Source: Chitinophaga arvensicola
GTDB lineage: Bacteria > Bacteroidota > Bacteroidia > Chitinophagales > Chitinophagaceae
DNA: 64,000 nucleotides
NCBI RefSeq assembly: GCF_900110835.1
Contig: NZ_FOJG01000002.1
Coordinates: forward strand, 1,640,979 to 1,704,978
Direction: 5' to 3'
Shown here piece by piece: positions 54,092 through 61,740 of this stretch (the stretch's first letter is position 1; the number at the start of each line of letters is the position of its first letter). The notes beneath the pieces were generated by a model. The model saw nothing but the letters and a program-made list of their open reading frames with translations, had not been told where the DNA came from and did not search any database. Position numbers and translations under genes: made by a program.

Positions 54092-55207
54092 TCAGTCTTT
54101 CTCTTTCAGTACGATATGCGTTCCCTGGCGCTCATAACGCAGCGAGTTGGTAGCGCAGATCACATCGAGTACATTGTTCAGATCATCATCCAGGTCAAAG
54201 TCGCCGGAACAGGTTTCCAATCCGGGTTGTGTGGACGCCAGGTCCAGTTGTATGTTATAGTATCGCGTTAATTTTTTCAGGATCTCTTTTAGTGGCGTGC
54301 TGTAAAACAGCAGGCGGCCGTCTTTCCAGGCCGTATAGGGCGTTATGTCTACTTTATTGACTGTTAGTTCTTCGTTGCTCACAATCGCCATTTCATGGGG
54401 CTGTAATTGCCGGAAGCGTTTCCCGAAAAGGTGTTGTGAAGGGAGACGCATACGCACACTTCCTGAGGCCAGTACGAGGCTTTGCCGGGTATCATCTGTA
54501 TAGGCGCTGATGTTAAAGGAAGTTCCCAGCACTTCTGTTTCCATCCGTGAAGCATATACGAAAAAGGGCGCTTCCGCTTTGGGTGCTATTTCAAAAAAGG
54601 CCTCTCCTTCCAGATATACCTCCCGTTTGTTGTCAGCAAAAGTGGCCGGGTATACTAACTTTGAGCCGGCATTGAGCAATACAACGGTACCATCATCCAG
54701 TTGCAGTCTGGCCCGGCGGCCGTAGGGCACCTGCAGGGTGTTATAGGGGGCGGATGATACGGTAGTACTGTCTGCATTAATCGTGATGTTGTGGCCTCCG
54801 TACACCAATGATGAATTTTTTCCTTTGATCACTACCGCAGGCTGCTGCCCCAGGATCAGCCTTGTATCTCCGGAGGTATCCAGGTGTTGTTGCCGGGCAA
54901 ACTGCACGAGGGAATGAGGTGGCCGGGGCCAGAACAGCCAGGCGCCTGCAACAAGCAGGAATAGTATGGAAGCAGCTATTTTCAGAAACAGGTAACGGTA
55001 TACAAATGGCCGCGGAACAAGTGCTGCGGCAATTTCCTGCCATAATGCGGATTTATCGGCGGACTCCCAGTTTTCGTTACCGGCACTGGTGATCATCTTT
55101 TGTACGGCGGCGGCCAGCTGCTGTTGCGCAGGATCATCGCTCTGCACAGGTGGTTCCCCGTCATTTCCCAGCAGGTCTTCCAGTTTCAGTTGTTTCTTAT
55201 CAGGCAT
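54092..55207 (-). CDS. FecR-family anti-sigma factor
   Basis: 371 residues: cytoplasmic sigma-binding N-terminal part, one membrane helix (LFLKIAASILFLLVAGAWLFW, about residues 78-98), a FecR domain (LQVPYGRRARLQLDDGTVV, VYLEGEAFFEIAPKAEAPF) and a C-terminal DUF4974/STN-like domain (YSTPLKEILKKLTRYYNIQ). It relays occupancy of the SusC STN domain to the ECF sigma factor encoded just upstream. ATG at 55207, 68 bp after the sigma stop. Confidence 0.93.
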   Translation of the reverse strand: MPDKKQLKLEDLLGNDGEPPVQSDDPAQQQLAAAVQKMITSAGNENWESADKSALWQEIAAALVPRPFVYRYLFLKIAASILFLLVAGAWLFWPRPPHSLVQFARQQHLDTSGDTRLILGQQPAVVIKGKNSSLVYGGHNITINADSTTVSSAPYNTLQVPYGRRARLQLDDGTVVLLNAGSKLVYPATFADNKREVYLEGEAFFEIAPKAEAPFFVYASRMETEVLGTSFNISAYTDDTRQSLVLASGSVRMRLPSQHLFGKRFRQLQPHEMAIVSNEELTVNKVDITPYTAWKDGRLLFYSTPLKEILKKLTRYYNIQLDLASTQPGLETCSGDFDLDDDLNNVLDVICATNSLRYERQGTHIVLKEKD

Positions 55208-55275
55208 CTTGCAGCATCTTTGCTATAAAGAGCAACAAACAAAGCGGATATAGACTCCGGGATGAAACTTTTTTT

Positions 55276-55893
55276 TCAGGCATGTTCGCGGGACATCCAG
55301 GACATCAGCAGGAAAATTAATGGCAATAAAGGTACTTTCTCCATGTTGGTGCGTAGTTGCCGGAAAGCCCGGTAGGCCAGCGTACGGCAGGTAGGTACGC
55401 TAATTTTCATGATGCCGGCAACTTCTTCGTAGGAAAGGCTGCAATTAAATTTCAGGAAAAGGACTTCCTTCTGCCGGGCGGGCAATCCGTTGAGTTCGCG
55501 CGCGAGCAGGCGGAGCATTTCCTGTTGTTGTTCTTCCGCAATCAGCAATGTTTCGGTGTCTGGCTGATAGTTGATAGAAAAATAATCCTCCGGACCGGCA
55601 GTGTGACGGAGTGGAAGGCTCTTTTTTACAGCCAGGTGTAGTTTCCGCCGGAAAGAACGGAGCAGGTAAAAGCGGATATTGACGTTCGTCGCCAGGTTTT
55701 TCCTGTAATGATAGAGATCGGTGAAAAGATCCTGGATACAGTCTTTTATAGTACCGGTATCTTCTATATATCTTAATCCATAGCGGTAAAGCATTTCCGC
55801 ATATAGTTCATACAACTCGCTGTAGGCTTGCTGTTCCCCCTGGATAATGTGGTCCCACAAAATATTATCAGCTGCAATTACGCGGTCTTTCAA
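55276..55893 (-). CDS. ECF-type RNA polymerase sigma-70 factor
   Basis: 205 residues with sigma region 2 (YRYGLRYIEDTGTIKDCIQDLF) and region 4 (LPARQKEVLFLKFNCSLSY, then EEVAGIMKIS). The start is a TTG at 55893; the frame contains no upstream ATG. A hydrophobic end (VPLLPLIFLLMSWMS) follows region 4, which is unusual for a sigma factor but seen in this Bacteroidota group. It should direct transcription of the SusC/SusD operon when released by FecR. Confidence 0.9.
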   Translation of the reverse strand: MKDRVIAADNILWDHIIQGEQQAYSELYELYAEMLYRYGLRYIEDTGTIKDCIQDLFTDLYHYRKNLATNVNIRFYLLRSFRRKLHLAVKKSLPLRHTAGPEDYFSINYQPDTETLLIAEEQQQEMLRLLARELNGLPARQKEVLFLKFNCSLSYEEVAGIMKISVPTCRTLAYRAFRQLRTNMEKVPLLPLIFLLMSWMSREHA

Positions 55894-55964
55894 ACAGTAA
55901 ATATTTAGAAGTGGTTGATGACCCTAATATAAAGCAAAAAGCAGAAAGGATAAAGCATAATACA

Positions 55965-56061
55965 AAAAGCTACTGGTGCTATGACCAAAGCGGATATCTT
56001 TTCCGGGAGATGGGGATACCCGGTTCAATTACCTGCTTTGGTCATAGCACCAATAGCTTTT
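55965..56061. repeat. 27-bp inverted repeat with 43-bp loop between the ROK and sigma genes
   Basis: Arms 55965-55991 and 56035-56061 are reverse complements with a single mismatch (AAAAGCTAcTGG against AAAAGCTAtTGG, then TGCTATGACCAAAGC in both). The loop contains a second short stem, CCGGG (56003-56007) with CCCGG (56019-56023). No T run follows, and no target duplication is visible. It lies 20 bp after the ROK stop. Confidence 0.85.
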
Positions 56062-56081
56062 ATATGCCTGCTGCTGTTATG

Positions 56082-56960
56082 TTATGCTTCCTGGAAGGCG
56101 TGCCATAAGCTGGCTGCGCCGATGAGGGCTGCGGCTTCTCCGAGGGCGGCTTTCACGATAGGAACATTCAGCTGTTGTTTTTTCAGTTCCTCTTCCAGTA
56201 ACGGGAAGAAAAGATCTGATGCATTGGCGATGTTGCCACCAATGACTACCAGTTCCGGTTGTTCATCCCGGATAAAATTGCCCAGTAAGGTACCCAGGTT
56301 CGTAGCGAACTCCTGGAACAGTGCGGGAATGTTATCGTCAACGCCTATACGCGCCACTAATGCTTTTACGTCAGGTACCATTTCACCGCTTACTTCTTCG
56401 TAGCGTTTTACGAACCAGCGGGTGGAGAGATAATCTTCTGCCATGCCGTCTTTAAAAGGAGAACACCAGCGACCGGCATCATCGGACACACCATCGCGGT
56501 AAATAGCAGAACCCAGTCCCGTGCCGAGTGTAAGCCCGATTACGCATTGATGGCCTCTGCCGGCGCCGCTGAATACTTCGCCCTGCAGGAAACAGCCGGC
56601 GTCGTTGATAAAGCGGATGTGATCCGGAGCAATGCCCAGTTTTGCGGCGAGCATGTCTTTCACATTCAGACCATATAATGCGTCAAATTTATGTTGTCCC
56701 TTCATGCCACTGATCCCCTTCTCATAATCGAACGGGCCGGGCATCCCGATGCCGATGTGGCGGGTGCCTTCCGGGGCATGGGTAAATACTTCGCGGATCA
56801 CGGCGGCCCAGCCATCAATGATGTCTGCTGCTTCGCCATGTGAATTAATCCTGGTGCGGTTCCATGAACCTTCTATGATAGACCGTGTGCCGAGGTCTAC
56901 TAATGCTGCGGTAATATGAGAGCCGCCAATATCTATTCCTAACGCCGTGGAATTTGTCAT
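56082..56960 (-). CDS. ROK-family sugar kinase
   Basis: 292 residues with the ATP-binding start LGIDIGGSHITAALVD, GIGMPGPFDYEKG, the catalytic INDAGCFLQGE (Asp as base) and GLTLGTGLGSAIYRDG. The ROK zinc motif (CxCGxxGC) is absent, as in the zinc-free polyphosphate/ATP glucokinase-like subgroup. It should phosphorylate a free hexose or amino sugar in the cytoplasm. Two 15-bp direct repeats flank its promoter. ATG at 56960. Confidence 0.85.
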   Translation of the reverse strand: MTNSTALGIDIGGSHITAALVDLGTRSIIEGSWNRTRINSHGEAADIIDGWAAVIREVFTHAPEGTRHIGIGMPGPFDYEKGISGMKGQHKFDALYGLNVKDMLAAKLGIAPDHIRFINDAGCFLQGEVFSGAGRGHQCVIGLTLGTGLGSAIYRDGVSDDAGRWCSPFKDGMAEDYLSTRWFVKRYEEVSGEMVPDVKALVARIGVDDNIPALFQEFATNLGTLLGNFIRDEQPELVVIGGNIANASDLFFPLLEEELKKQQLNVPIVKAALGEAAALIGAASLWHAFQEA

Positions 56961-56983
56961 AAATGCAAGATAGAATGTTTGCT

Positions 56984-56998
56984 AAATCGTTTAAGCTA
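56984..56998. promoter_or_regulatory. Operator candidate, copy 1 (AAATCGTTTAAGCTA)
   Basis: Repeated with one mismatch at 57037-57051. With its flank it reads GCTAAATCGTTTAAGC, an imperfect palindrome centred on CG, as in LacI-type operators. It lies at the predicted transcription start of the ROK gene. Confidence 0.5.
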
Positions 56999-57000
56999 GA

Positions 57001-57008
57001 CAAATATA
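57001..57008 (-). promoter_or_regulatory. Candidate -7 box of the ROK kinase gene
   Basis: The minus strand reads TATATTTG, a full TAnnTTTG match, 41 bp before the ATG and between the two operator-like repeats. Confidence 0.5.
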
Positions 57009-57036
57009 AAAAACTATTTGGTTGATTTGCTCCTAA

Positions 57037-57051
57037 AAATCGTTTTAGCTA
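57037..57051. promoter_or_regulatory. Operator candidate, copy 2 (AAATCGTTTTAGCTA)
   Basis: Same orientation as copy 1, 53 bp away, 14 of 15 bases equal, upstream of the -7 box near the -33 position. Confidence 0.5.
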
Positions 57052-57386
57052 AGTAAAAAATGGTGAAACAGCTCCAATATAGGGCGTTTTTCTAAAAATC
57101 AAAAAAAAGAGGGAAATTTTCAATAATATTCAATCAAATGAGCACGAAGTATTCATAAGCAATAACAAACGGACACAAAGGCAAGCTCCCGGAAAATACC
57201 CGTTATCCGGTCTGTTGAAAATATTTTGACAGATGAAAAATAATTATCACTTTTACATCGTAATTCATTTCTACAATGGAATCTGATCATTGCTCCGGCA
57301 ACAACATCCTGATAGCTTATATCGCCACGAACTTCAACACGTCGCCCCCCATTTCCTAAACAGATACGCCCGGCTTAAACATTGAA

Positions 57387-57402
57387 TTGACAGGTCTGTC
57401 AA
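57387..57402. promoter_or_regulatory. Perfect 16-bp dyad upstream of the flotillin-like gene
   Basis: TTGACAG and CTGTCAA around GT. A typical size for a dimeric regulator site; the regulator is unknown. Confidence 0.4.
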
Positions 57403-57416
57403 CCGCTTTGCCATAC

Positions 57417-57434
57417 GCATCACATACGTGATGC
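57417..57434. promoter_or_regulatory. Second dyad upstream of the flotillin-like gene
   Basis: GCATCAC and GTGATGC around ATAC, 14 bp after the first dyad. Confidence 0.4.
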
Positions 57435-57609
57435 AAAAGAAGTACACGCCTTACCGGGCGGCGCTTCCGGCTGCGCTGACAAGACCAGCATCAAAGAAAA
57501 TATCTTCATCATCACACAACATAACAACATCCTTTATCTGCCTATAAAAAACAACCTTCCTCCACAGGAAGTATCCTTTATCTAACCACATATTAACAAC
57601 AACCCAACA

Positions 57610-59508
57610 ATGGAAAACACTGTTATCAAATGGGCATTGCTCATTGGCGTGCCCCTGCTATGCCTTGTTCTGTACAAAGTCATTCTTCGTATATGCTTTG
57701 GCGTAGTCATCGTACCGGAAGACCGTATCGGCCTGGTAACGAAAAAATTTGTCCTGCTCGGCAAACAGGAATTGCCCGAAGGCCGCATCCTTGCCACTAA
57801 CGGAGAAGCCGGCTTCCAGGCGCAAACCCTGGCCCCCGGTGTTTACTTCTGGAAATGGATCTGGCAATACAGCGTTGCCTTCCAGCCGTTTACCATTATC
57901 CCCACCGGTAAAATCGGACTGGTACTGGCCAAAGACGGATCCGAACTGGAAACAGGCGCCATCCTGGCCCGCAAGGTACCCTGCGATTCCTTCCAGGATG
58001 CCGTGGCATTCCTGCAGAACGGCGGCCGCAAAGGACGGCAAACCGCCATCATTACGCCCGGATCATACCGTATCAACACCTTCCTGTTCGAAGTGGAAAT
58101 CACCGACATGCTCTCCATCCCCGACAATGCGGTAGGTATCGTCACCACCCTCGAAGGCAAGGCCATTGAAACCGGCTCCATCGCAGGTAAAACCATCGAA
58201 CAACACAACAACTTCCAGGACGTAGACGCCTTCCTCGGAAATGGCGGCTATAAAGGACTGCAGGAGCAGGTGATCCTCGCCGGTTCCTACTTCATCAACC
58301 CCTGGTTTGCCAAGCTGGAAATGGTGAAAATGACGGAAATCGCCATCGGACATGTAGGCGTAGTCATCTCCTTCGTGGGAAATGATGGCGTAGACATCAG
58401 CGGCGCCGAATTCAAACACGGCAATATCGTGGCAAAAGGCACGAAAGGCGTATGGGCTGAACCATTGGGCCCCGGTAAGTATCCCGTCAATCCCTATATC
58501 ATGAAAGTAGAACTGGTACCCACCACCAACCTGGTGCTGAACTGGGCCTCCGCCAGAAGTGAAGCCCACCAGCTGGATAAAAACCTCTCTACTATTACCG
58601 TGAGAAGCCGCGATGGTTTTACCTTTAACCTCGACGTAGCCCAGATCATCCATATCCCCACCAACGAAGCACCCAAAGTAATTGCCCGCTTCGGTAATAT
58701 GAGTAACCTCGTGACACAGGTACTGGAACCCACTATCGGTAACTATTTCCGTAACTCCGCCCAGGGATCTGATGTGATCAGCTTCCTCACCAGCCGTAAA
58801 GAAAGACAAACCTCCGCCAAGGAACATATCGGCCAGGTACTGGACCAATACAACGTATTTGGCGTGGATACACTGATCGGTGACATCGTACCTCCTGAAA
58901 CACTGATGAAGACACTGACGGACCGTAAAATTGCCGAGGAACAGAAAATTACTTACGATACGGAAAGACTGGCCCAGGAAACACGACAGACCCTCGAAAA
59001 GGAAACCGCTATTGCGGAAATGCAGAAAGAAATCGTAAAGGCCGACCAGGGCGTGTGGATCGCAGAAAGACATGCAGATGCCTCCGTGAAAAAAGCCACC
59101 GGTGACGCCAACAGCGTACGTTTGCAAGCCAATGCGGAAAGCGACCGTATGAAACTCCTCGCAGGTGGTGAAGCAGAAAAAGTAAGACTGCTCGCCAAAG
59201 CGGAAGCAGAACGCACCGAATGGATCGCCAAAGCCGATGCAGAAAAAATTGCCCTCACCGGTAAAGCGGAAGCAGAAAAGATCCTGGCCATCGGACAGTC
59301 CAGCGCCGAATCCTACAAACTGGCCGTGGAAGCCATGGGCGGCAACAACTTCACCCAACTGAAAGTAATGGAAGCCATCGGCGCCCAGCAGATCCGCATC
59401 ATGCCGGATGTACTCATCAGCGGTGGAGACGGCGCCAACGGACCTATCAGCGGATTGCTCGGATTAAAGTTGCTCGAAGATGTAGCGAAGAAAAAAAGAA
59501 GCGGATAA
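57610..59508 (+). CDS. Flotillin-like SPFH/band 7 membrane protein with four tandem N-terminal modules
   Basis: 632 residues with an N-terminal membrane helix (residues 6-34), then four related modules of about 60 residues (about 36-93, 98-164, 171-239, 245-303). Each opens with an IG-V strand and closes with a PG-Y-N-type turn; modules 2 and 3 share ETG-I, FQD--AFL and NGG-KG. An SPFH domain follows (TITVRSRDGFTFNLDVAQI, about 325-420), then an Ala/Glu-rich coiled coil (AEAERTEWIAKADAEKI) and a glycine-rich end. Flotillins organise membrane microdomains. Monocistronic; ends at a bidirectional terminator. Confidence 0.85.
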   Translation: MENTVIKWALLIGVPLLCLVLYKVILRICFGVVIVPEDRIGLVTKKFVLLGKQELPEGRILATNGEAGFQAQTLAPGVYFWKWIWQYSVAFQPFTIIPTGKIGLVLAKDGSELETGAILARKVPCDSFQDAVAFLQNGGRKGRQTAIITPGSYRINTFLFEVEITDMLSIPDNAVGIVTTLEGKAIETGSIAGKTIEQHNNFQDVDAFLGNGGYKGLQEQVILAGSYFINPWFAKLEMVKMTEIAIGHVGVVISFVGNDGVDISGAEFKHGNIVAKGTKGVWAEPLGPGKYPVNPYIMKVELVPTTNLVLNWASARSEAHQLDKNLSTITVRSRDGFTFNLDVAQIIHIPTNEAPKVIARFGNMSNLVTQVLEPTIGNYFRNSAQGSDVISFLTSRKERQTSAKEHIGQVLDQYNVFGVDTLIGDIVPPETLMKTLTDRKIAEEQKITYDTERLAQETRQTLEKETAIAEMQKEIVKADQGVWIAERHADASVKKATGDANSVRLQANAESDRMKLLAGGEAEKVRLLAKAEAERTEWIAKADAEKIALTGKAEAEKILAIGQSSAESYKLAVEAMGGNNFTQLKVMEAIGAQQIRIMPDVLISGGDGANGPISGLLGLKLLEDVAKKKRSG

Positions 59509-59615
59509 CAAAGCAGAGTAATAATACCCTTTATGAAAGAAGCAGATGGGGTAAAGTTCAAAGGCAAGACTAACCGGACGGCCAGAATAGATCCCCTCAT
59601 TGTGAGTACCGGCAA

Positions 59616-59645
59616 TACCCATTATTTACCAGGAAATAACGGGTA
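59616..59645. repeat. Imperfect inverted repeat
   Basis: TACCCATTATTT and AAATAACGGGTA pair with one mismatch around a 6-base loop. No T run follows. Confidence 0.5.
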
Positions 59646-59781
59646 CTTCCCCCTTAGATAACAGGTTTCTTATAGTTACGGGGTATATGGCGCTGAACTA
59701 TATTTTAGATAGGGCTTAACTAGGGCTGGGCTCTTAAAAAACACTAGCTGACGCCACCATAAAAACGAGGGTATCTCCCAT

Positions 59782-59823
59782 AAAAATGCCCCCAAAAAGT
59801 CAGGGACTTTCCGGGGGCATTTT
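59782..59823. terminator. Bidirectional rho-independent terminator
   Basis: AAAATGCCCCC (59783-59793) pairs with GGGGGCATTTT (59813-59823); an inner AAAGTC/GACTTT stem completes the hairpin. A/T tracts at both sides suit termination from the flotillin gene on plus and from the lipoprotein operon on minus. Confidence 0.9.
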
Positions 59824-59853
59824 CAACATTACTTTTAAGATACCTTCGTTTTC

Positions 59854-61728
59854 TTATTTTATCTCTACGCCTTTCGCGTTGTATCTTTTATCATCAAAAC
59901 TGTATTCTTTCTTAGGGCCTTCTCCCGACTGACTCATCGAAGACGCTTGCCTGAAAGGCAACACCAGCTCCTGTTTTGTATTGATCAACGCATATTCCCA
60001 AACATCGTTGTTAGCACGCGATACCATCGCAATACCTTCATTGAAAGACGAAGCAGATCTATAAGTACAAGGAATAACCAGTACTCCTTTTGTATTCATA
60101 TAACCGTATTGATTATTCGCATTTCTTACCAATGCCAGACCATTTGAAAATGATTCTGCCTCCGGATATGCCGTCAGATCAATCGCTTTCCGACCCTTAT
60201 TATCTATGAAAGATAGTTTACGTGATTTAGTCATTACACGCAAAAGACCGTCATGATACACTTCTCCATTGGTGTAATACGCATCCGGTGAAATAAGATG
60301 TCCGTCAAAATCATAAAGACTGTTTATGCCCTGCAGCGGACCATCCTCTTCCGACTTGTTGGCATATATGATCTGTTCATGCGGATCAAGGTATATCGCA
60401 TCATACGATACAGGTATTACCAGGTTACCATTAGCATCCATTACGCCGGTAGCGTTGGTTTTATTCGGTTTCGCAACAGTCACCAGCAACGGCGTCAGTT
60501 CTGTTACCTGGAAATCCAGTTTTACCAGCGTTTTCGTCGCAGTATCGAGGCGGTAATAGTACAGACCATTGTAATCTTCCGAAGTAAAAAAGAAAGGATT
60601 CAGCTGGGCTAACTTCTTGTAGGTAGCCGGTATCACAAACTTGCCAGTCGCATCTTTAAACCCATAGTTCTCCGTCTTTTCATCCTGCGTCATCTGTAAG
60701 CCCGTGTAATTGGGATGCAGGTTGGTCAATGTCAACTGCTTCTTCACTTTATTGCGGTCATCTGCCAGGTATACGTTCACCTTTACCACATTACCTTTGA
60801 AGAACCCTTCTACATAGCCATCCTGGCCACCTTCATCAAAAGGAGAACCATCCGGCATTTCCTTTTTTATAGCAGCCTGCAGGGCTGCCACGTCTTTAAA
60901 GCTGCCTTTGTCAATTCTGGTAATCAGCGATTTCAGCGTTTTACTGAAATCTACCAGCAACCGGTTCATATCATCCGGATTGTTTACACCGCTGTTTTTG
61001 CTGCTATAGTCCAGAGGTTTGCCATCTTTGTTCAGCGCTTCCACATGCAGGTAATCGTGCATGGCTTTGTTCCCCATGAGAATTCTCACGCGGTTGTCTC
61101 CCATCTTATCAATACGGATGCTGGCGCCTTTAAATGTTACCTTGTCATTTTGCTTGTCGAGTGTCAGCTTTTCCACTTTGGTAGGATAGCTGTACTCCGC
61201 ATCTGCTTTTACGCTGTCAATAATTTTGGGAGATGGAATAGCACTATTGCCATCTACCGCATAGCTTTTTTCCAGGGAGCTGCCATCATGGAAAAATATT
61301 TTCGTTGTGGTGAAATCCGGGAAGTCGACATCAGCAAACTCACTGCTGTTCCGGAAATCTCCGTCAACAACAATTACACTGTTGGGGTGTTTTATTTCCT
61401 GCTGGAAGCCCATCTTCCCACCAAGAAGCGCGGTGTATCTGTCTTCCAGTTCGGCTGCGGTTTTCTGTACATAAGGTGTGCCCACCTCTTCTTCTTCCGG
61501 TTTGAAGTGTTTTGGCTTTTCCTCTTTGAAATTCTTCATAAAACCAAGGAAGCCTTCTACCTTGTCGCTTTCATTCTGAAGTATGCCCCTGGCTTCTTCC
61601 AGCGTTTTACCATCAAATTCTTTTACAAATTCCTGCACTCCTTCTGAAGATTGTTTTGATTTACAGGCGCTCAATGCCATCATGCCAATGGCAAAAAAGG
61701 CCATAGGTTTAACGAACGTCATAGTCAT
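59854..61728 (-). CDS. WG-repeat lipoprotein
   Basis: 624 residues. Lipobox MMALSAC near residue 22, an N-terminal domain of unknown type (residues about 30-350) and at least four WG/KWG-like repeats in the C-terminal part (YGFKDATGKFVIPATY, GVMDANGNLVIPVSYD, YGYMNTKGVLVIPCTY, YALINTKQELVLPF). Such repeats form beta-propeller-like or solenoid surfaces. It should sit on a periplasmic or outer membrane face. It is the last gene of a three-lipoprotein operon, 12 bp after the previous stop. Function unknown. Confidence 0.8.
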   Translation of the reverse strand: MTMTFVKPMAFFAIGMMALSACKSKQSSEGVQEFVKEFDGKTLEEARGILQNESDKVEGFLGFMKNFKEEKPKHFKPEEEEVGTPYVQKTAAELEDRYTALLGGKMGFQQEIKHPNSVIVVDGDFRNSSEFADVDFPDFTTTKIFFHDGSSLEKSYAVDGNSAIPSPKIIDSVKADAEYSYPTKVEKLTLDKQNDKVTFKGASIRIDKMGDNRVRILMGNKAMHDYLHVEALNKDGKPLDYSSKNSGVNNPDDMNRLLVDFSKTLKSLITRIDKGSFKDVAALQAAIKKEMPDGSPFDEGGQDGYVEGFFKGNVVKVNVYLADDRNKVKKQLTLTNLHPNYTGLQMTQDEKTENYGFKDATGKFVIPATYKKLAQLNPFFFTSEDYNGLYYYRLDTATKTLVKLDFQVTELTPLLVTVAKPNKTNATGVMDANGNLVIPVSYDAIYLDPHEQIIYANKSEEDGPLQGINSLYDFDGHLISPDAYYTNGEVYHDGLLRVMTKSRKLSFIDNKGRKAIDLTAYPEAESFSNGLALVRNANNQYGYMNTKGVLVIPCTYRSASSFNEGIAMVSRANNDVWEYALINTKQELVLPFRQASSMSQSGEGPKKEYSFDDKRYNAKGVEIK

Positions 61729-61740
61729 ATAGTTAAAGGG

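Larger units (their letters stand above)
56961..57609. other. Divergent intergenic region between ROK kinase and flotillin-like gene
   Basis: About 650 bp without a gene. The left part carries a TATATTTG box and two 15-bp repeats for the ROK gene; the right part carries two perfect dyads upstream of the flotillin gene. The middle (57060-57380) shows nothing I can name. Confidence 0.6.
59509..59853. other. Convergent intergenic region
   Basis: 345 bp between the flotillin-like gene and the lipoprotein operon. Apart from an imperfect 12-bp inverted repeat (59616-59645) and the shared terminator it holds nothing I can name. Confidence 0.6.

Noticed and set aside
58063-59358. 431-codon minus-strand ORF
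   Set aside because: Antisense shadow of the flotillin-like gene; its Phe/Gly/His-rich translation mirrors the Glu/Ala/Lys codons of the coiled coil.
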